The notes beneath the pieces are model-generated. The model saw nothing but the letters and a program-made list of their open reading frames with translations. It was not told the DNA's origin and did not search any database. Of a DNA stretch of 15,244 nt, positions 13,539 to 15,244 are shown piece by piece. Position 1 is the stretch's first letter, and each line of letters begins with the position of its first letter. Made by a program: the position numbers and the translations under genes. The DNA is from Candidatus Methanofastidiosia archaeon (GTDB lineage Archaea > Methanobacteriota_B > Thermococci > Methanofastidiosales > Methanofastidiosaceae), in NCBI GenBank assembly GCA_003558335.1, contig PWMA01000004.1, positions 1 through 15,244 on the forward strand, read 5' to 3'.

Positions 13539-14726
13539 ATGGTAGATTTAAATGTTGATTTTTTAGGTGTTGAGTTTAAAACTCCAATTCTTCTTTCCTC
13601 AGACTCGCCTATTCTAAACGCAGATCATATCAAAATGGCTGTAGAGGCTGGATTCGGAGGAGGGATTACAAAGACTATATCTCACAAAAAATTCAATGAT
13701 CCAAAACCAAGATTTCAAGGAGTTACAAGCAAAAACAGACTTATCGGAATGCATACCTTAGGAAATATCTCTACTTATGATCCTGAATCATGGAAAAAAG
13801 ATTTCAAAACATTAAGAGATTTAAAGAAAACTCATGGAACTCCAATTATTTCAAGCATAACTGGAGGTTTAGAAATGGACGACTGGGCAAAACTGGCAAG
13901 AGAAGTTGAAGCTGAGGGCTCTGATATAATTGAATTAAATGTTTCATGCTCACATAATCCATACGGCAAATCGGGACAAATTATTGGTCAAGACCAAAAA
14001 TTAACTGGTGAAGTTTCAAAAGTGGCAGCAGAAGTTGTTGATGTTCCCACTATAATAAAACTAACTCCAAATGTGACAGATATAGTATCAATCTCTAAAG
14101 AAGCAATAAAGGGTGGTTCTAAAGGAGTTTCGGCATTTGCTACTGTACTAGCATTATCAGGAGTTGATATAGCTACTGGTAACCCTCTACCCGATGTTTG
14201 GGGCAAGAGTGCATTTGGAAGCTATTCAGGTCCCTCTGTGAGGCCAATTGGCCTTAAGATGACAGCGGAAATAGCAATGGAAGGCATTGATGTATCAGGC
14301 TTTGGTGGAATTGAGTCTTGGGAAAATGCAATAGAATATATGATGGCCGGAGCAGGTACAGTACAGGTTGGAGAAGCTTGTATGTGGCATGGATTTGATG
14401 TAGTAAAAGATTGGAACGAAAAAATCTTGAATTTTATGAAAGAGTATGGATACAGTTCATTATCAGAGTTGAAAGGGATGACACTACAAAAAATAACTGA
14501 TCTTGAAAAACTTGATTACATAAATAATGTTTACCCTGAAGTTGACACTGAAAGATGCATAGATTGTAGAAGATGTGTCACTGCATGCAAAGACGGGGTT
14601 ACAGACTCTATGAAAAATCCAAAGTTAAATGACGTTGATTATGACAAATGTGTCGGATGTGCACTGTGCAAGGTAGTTTGTCCTCAAGGATGCATTTCTA
14701 TGATAATCAATAAAGATATAAAATAA
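13539..14726 (+). CDS. PreA-like dihydropyrimidine/dihydroorotate dehydrogenase family flavoprotein with two [4Fe-4S] motifs
   Basis: An FMN TIM-barrel of the dihydroorotate/dihydropyrimidine dehydrogenase family with a C-terminal ferredoxin domain, 395 residues, laid out like PreA. It starts LNVDFLGVEFKTPILLSSDSP. GGGITKTIS resembles the TKTFS flavin loop, ELNVSCSHN (132-140, Cys137) the NLSCPH motif, and VSGFGGIESW a phosphate-binding stretch. Cluster motifs are C340-x2-C343-x2-C346-x3-C350 and C371-x2-C374-x2-C377-x3-CP (381). In the loop before GQD, dihydropyrimidine dehydrogenase has its catalytic Cys (ACGQD); here the sequence is IIGQD with Ile149. Pyrimidine reduction is therefore doubtful. 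I chose ATG 13539; TTG 13524 would overlap the upstream gene. The FrhB-like neighbour could replace the usual NAD(P)H-binding partner PreT; this is inference. Confidence 0.82.
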   Translation: MVDLNVDFLGVEFKTPILLSSDSPILNADHIKMAVEAGFGGGITKTISHKKFNDPKPRFQGVTSKNRLIGMHTLGNISTYDPESWKKDFKTLRDLKKTHGTPIISSITGGLEMDDWAKLAREVEAEGSDIIELNVSCSHNPYGKSGQIIGQDQKLTGEVSKVAAEVVDVPTIIKLTPNVTDIVSISKEAIKGGSKGVSAFATVLALSGVDIATGNPLPDVWGKSAFGSYSGPSVRPIGLKMTAEIAMEGIDVSGFGGIESWENAIEYMMAGAGTVQVGEACMWHGFDVVKDWNEKILNFMKEYGYSSLSELKGMTLQKITDLEKLDYINNVYPEVDTERCIDCRRCVTACKDGVTDSMKNPKLNDVDYDKCVGCALCKVVCPQGCISMIINKDIK

Positions 14727-14763
14727 TTTATTTATCAAAAAATATTGATTTTTAAATATAACA

Positions 14764-14817
14764 ATGTCTAGTTATGCTAAAAAATCTTTTCTACTAATTG
14801 GAAAAAATAAAAAATAA
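14764..14817 (+). pseudogene. Remnant resembling the methyltransferase C-terminus
   Basis: A 17-codon frame reads MSSYAKKSFLLIGKNKK and then TAA. It resembles the methyltransferase end EIAQKGSFLLIGKI: A-(Q/K)-K, one codon missing, then SFLLIGK. Twenty-two bases (14785-14806) are identical to 12202-12223. I read this as a leftover gene end from duplication or recombination, not an expressed protein. It also overlaps the oligo-T terminator of glnK on the other strand. Confidence 0.5.
14785..14806 (+). repeat. 22-bp direct repeat, right copy
   Basis: Exact second copy of 12202-12223, 58 bp after the preA-like stop codon. The copies are 2,561 bp apart and bracket the frhB-preA unit. Confidence 0.85.
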
Positions 14818-14826
14818 AAAATTAAA
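14802..14826 (-). terminator. Oligo-T terminator downstream of glnK
   Basis: Read leftward from the glnK stop, the sequence contains three successive T6 runs separated by single A residues, an archaeal-type oligo-T termination signal. On the plus strand the same bases follow the preA-like gene as A runs. Confidence 0.5.
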
Positions 14827-14828
14827 TT

Positions 14829-15167
14829 TTATATTGCGTCTTCATCTGAGTCTCCTGTTCTTACTCGATAAACTTTTTCAACAGGGCTTATGAATATCTT
14901 ACCGTCTCCAGTTTTTCCAGTCCTTGCACTTTCAATTATTGTTTCTACTACTTTATCAACAAATTTTGCTTTGACTACTAGTTCTATCTTTATTTTGGGA
15001 ATAAGGTCAATATGGTATTGCCTTCCCCTCCACTGTTGAGTGATTCCACCCTGCTTTCCTCGCCCTTTTACCTCTGTAAGAGTCATTCCAACGCATCCAA
15101 TTTTGTCCAGAGCAGCTTTAACTTCCTGCATTTTTTCCGGCCTTATTATAGCTTCAACTTTTTTCAT
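14829..15167 (-). CDS. glnK: P-II family nitrogen regulator GlnK
   Basis: Trimeric cytoplasmic P-II signal protein that senses ATP/ADP and 2-oxoglutarate and blocks the ammonium channel Amt when nitrogen is sufficient. The 112 residues are the normal size. The N-terminus KKVEAIIRPEKMQEV, the T-loop (about 37-55, GRGKQGGITQQWRGRQY) and the C-terminal signature TGKTGDGKIFISPVEKVYRVRTG are all present. At the T-loop position where many P-II proteins have the uridylylated Tyr51 there is Trp, so regulation by uridylylation is unlikely; effector binding remains plausible. ATG 15167 has GAGGTG (15180-15175) upstream, which makes a start five codons earlier unlikely. It follows amt directly, the classical amt-glnK order. 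Confidence 0.94.
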   Translation of the reverse strand: MKKVEAIIRPEKMQEVKAALDKIGCVGMTLTEVKGRGKQGGITQQWRGRQYHIDLIPKIKIELVVKAKFVDKVVETIIESARTGKTGDGKIFISPVEKVYRVRTGDSDEDAI

Positions 15168-15178
15168 TTTATAGCACC

Positions 15179-15244
15179 TCACATTTTAAGAAAGTCTGGA
15201 TAGGCATCTCCTCCAAACTCAGTTAGATCAAGTCCTTTTATTTC
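15179..15244 (-). CDS. amt: Ammonium transporter, C-terminal end (partial)
   Basis: The last 21 codons of a leftward gene entering from the right edge: EIKGLDLTEFGGDAYPDFLKM, then TGA. GLDLTEFGGDAYPDF is the conserved cytoplasmic tail of Amt/AmtB ammonium channels, the region that communicates with GlnK. The stop codon overlaps the Shine-Dalgarno of glnK, and glnK begins 11 bp later, so the two are surely one transcript. Membrane helices lie beyond the window. Confidence 0.85.
   Translation of the reverse strand, partial: EIKGLDLTEFGGDAYPDFLKM

Noticed and set aside
14735..14755. A/T hairpin (AAAAAT-ATTG-ATTTTT) after the preA-like gene as a terminator
   Set aside because: An AT-only 6-bp stem is weak and common at this base composition; not confident enough to annotate.
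1..15244. CRISPR array, transposase, integrase, tRNA or rRNA genes
   Set aside because: No regularly spaced repeats, recombinase-like proteins, cloverleaf or rRNA signature sequences were found on either strand.

Overview
The window is archaeal. It carries an archaeal primase large subunit (PriL), the archaea-only tRNA(Ile2) agmatidine synthetase TiaS, an archaeal SMC-ScpA pair, a COG1395-type HTH regulator, a box C/D guide RNA and TATA-box promoters about 25 bp upstream of leaderless starts. By eye G+C is about one third. An F420-hydrogenase beta-type protein and an indolepyruvate oxidoreductase subunit suit an anaerobic, possibly methanogen-related euryarchaeon. A Methanofastidiosum- or Theionarchaea-like lineage is possible, but the sequence alone does not settle the genus.

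Layout. 1-33 may be the start of a leftward gene. 106-693 is iorB, leaderless. 849-4406 and 4403-5074 are smc and scpA, overlapping as CTGA. 5061-5831 (-) is a two-pass membrane protein with a cytoplasmic helix-turn-helix-like tail; it overlaps the 3' end of scpA by 14 bp. Just upstream of it on the minus strand, about 5844-5909, is a box C/D guide RNA with its own TATA box. 5946-6914 (-) is the COG1395 regulator, divergent from tiaS (6964-8283) across a 49-bp spacer with one symmetric TATA element. tiaS, a nicotinate phosphoribosyltransferase (8283-9431) and a DUF6884-like gene (9431-9895) are coupled by TAATG and TGATG overlaps. priL (9931-11445) has its own promoter and is followed by a SAM methyltransferase (11470-12228). 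Next comes a two-gene redox unit: a FrhB-family protein with its halves in reversed order (12383-13534) and a PreA/dihydropyrimidine-dehydrogenase-like flavoprotein with two [4Fe-4S] motifs (13539-14726). On the minus strand at the right edge, amt (partial) and glnK form the usual ammonium transport and sensing pair.

Most notable points. (1) The C/D RNA has clean C, D', C' and D boxes, and its D guide is predicted to 2'-O-methylate C34 of a CAU-anticodon tRNA. It lies about 1 kb from tiaS, whose product modifies C34 of the other CAU tRNA, tRNA-Ile2. (2) The FrhB homologue is circularly permuted (C-half, then Fe-S plus N-half); its two ends are about where an ordinary family member is continuous. 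(3) The PreA-like partner has Ile where dihydropyrimidine dehydrogenase has its catalytic Cys, so a different, perhaps F420-linked, reaction is possible. (4) The frhB-preA unit lies between an exact 22-bp direct repeat; one copy is the 3' end of the methyltransferase gene. (5) Three genes (smc, scpA, frhB-like) appear to start at ATA, CTG and ACG, each 7 nt after a Shine-Dalgarno GGAGG-type core; for scpA no ATG, GTG or TTG is available upstream of the conserved N-terminus.

No tRNA or rRNA gene, transposase, integrase or CRISPR array was seen. No gene-free stretch exceeds 300 bases.
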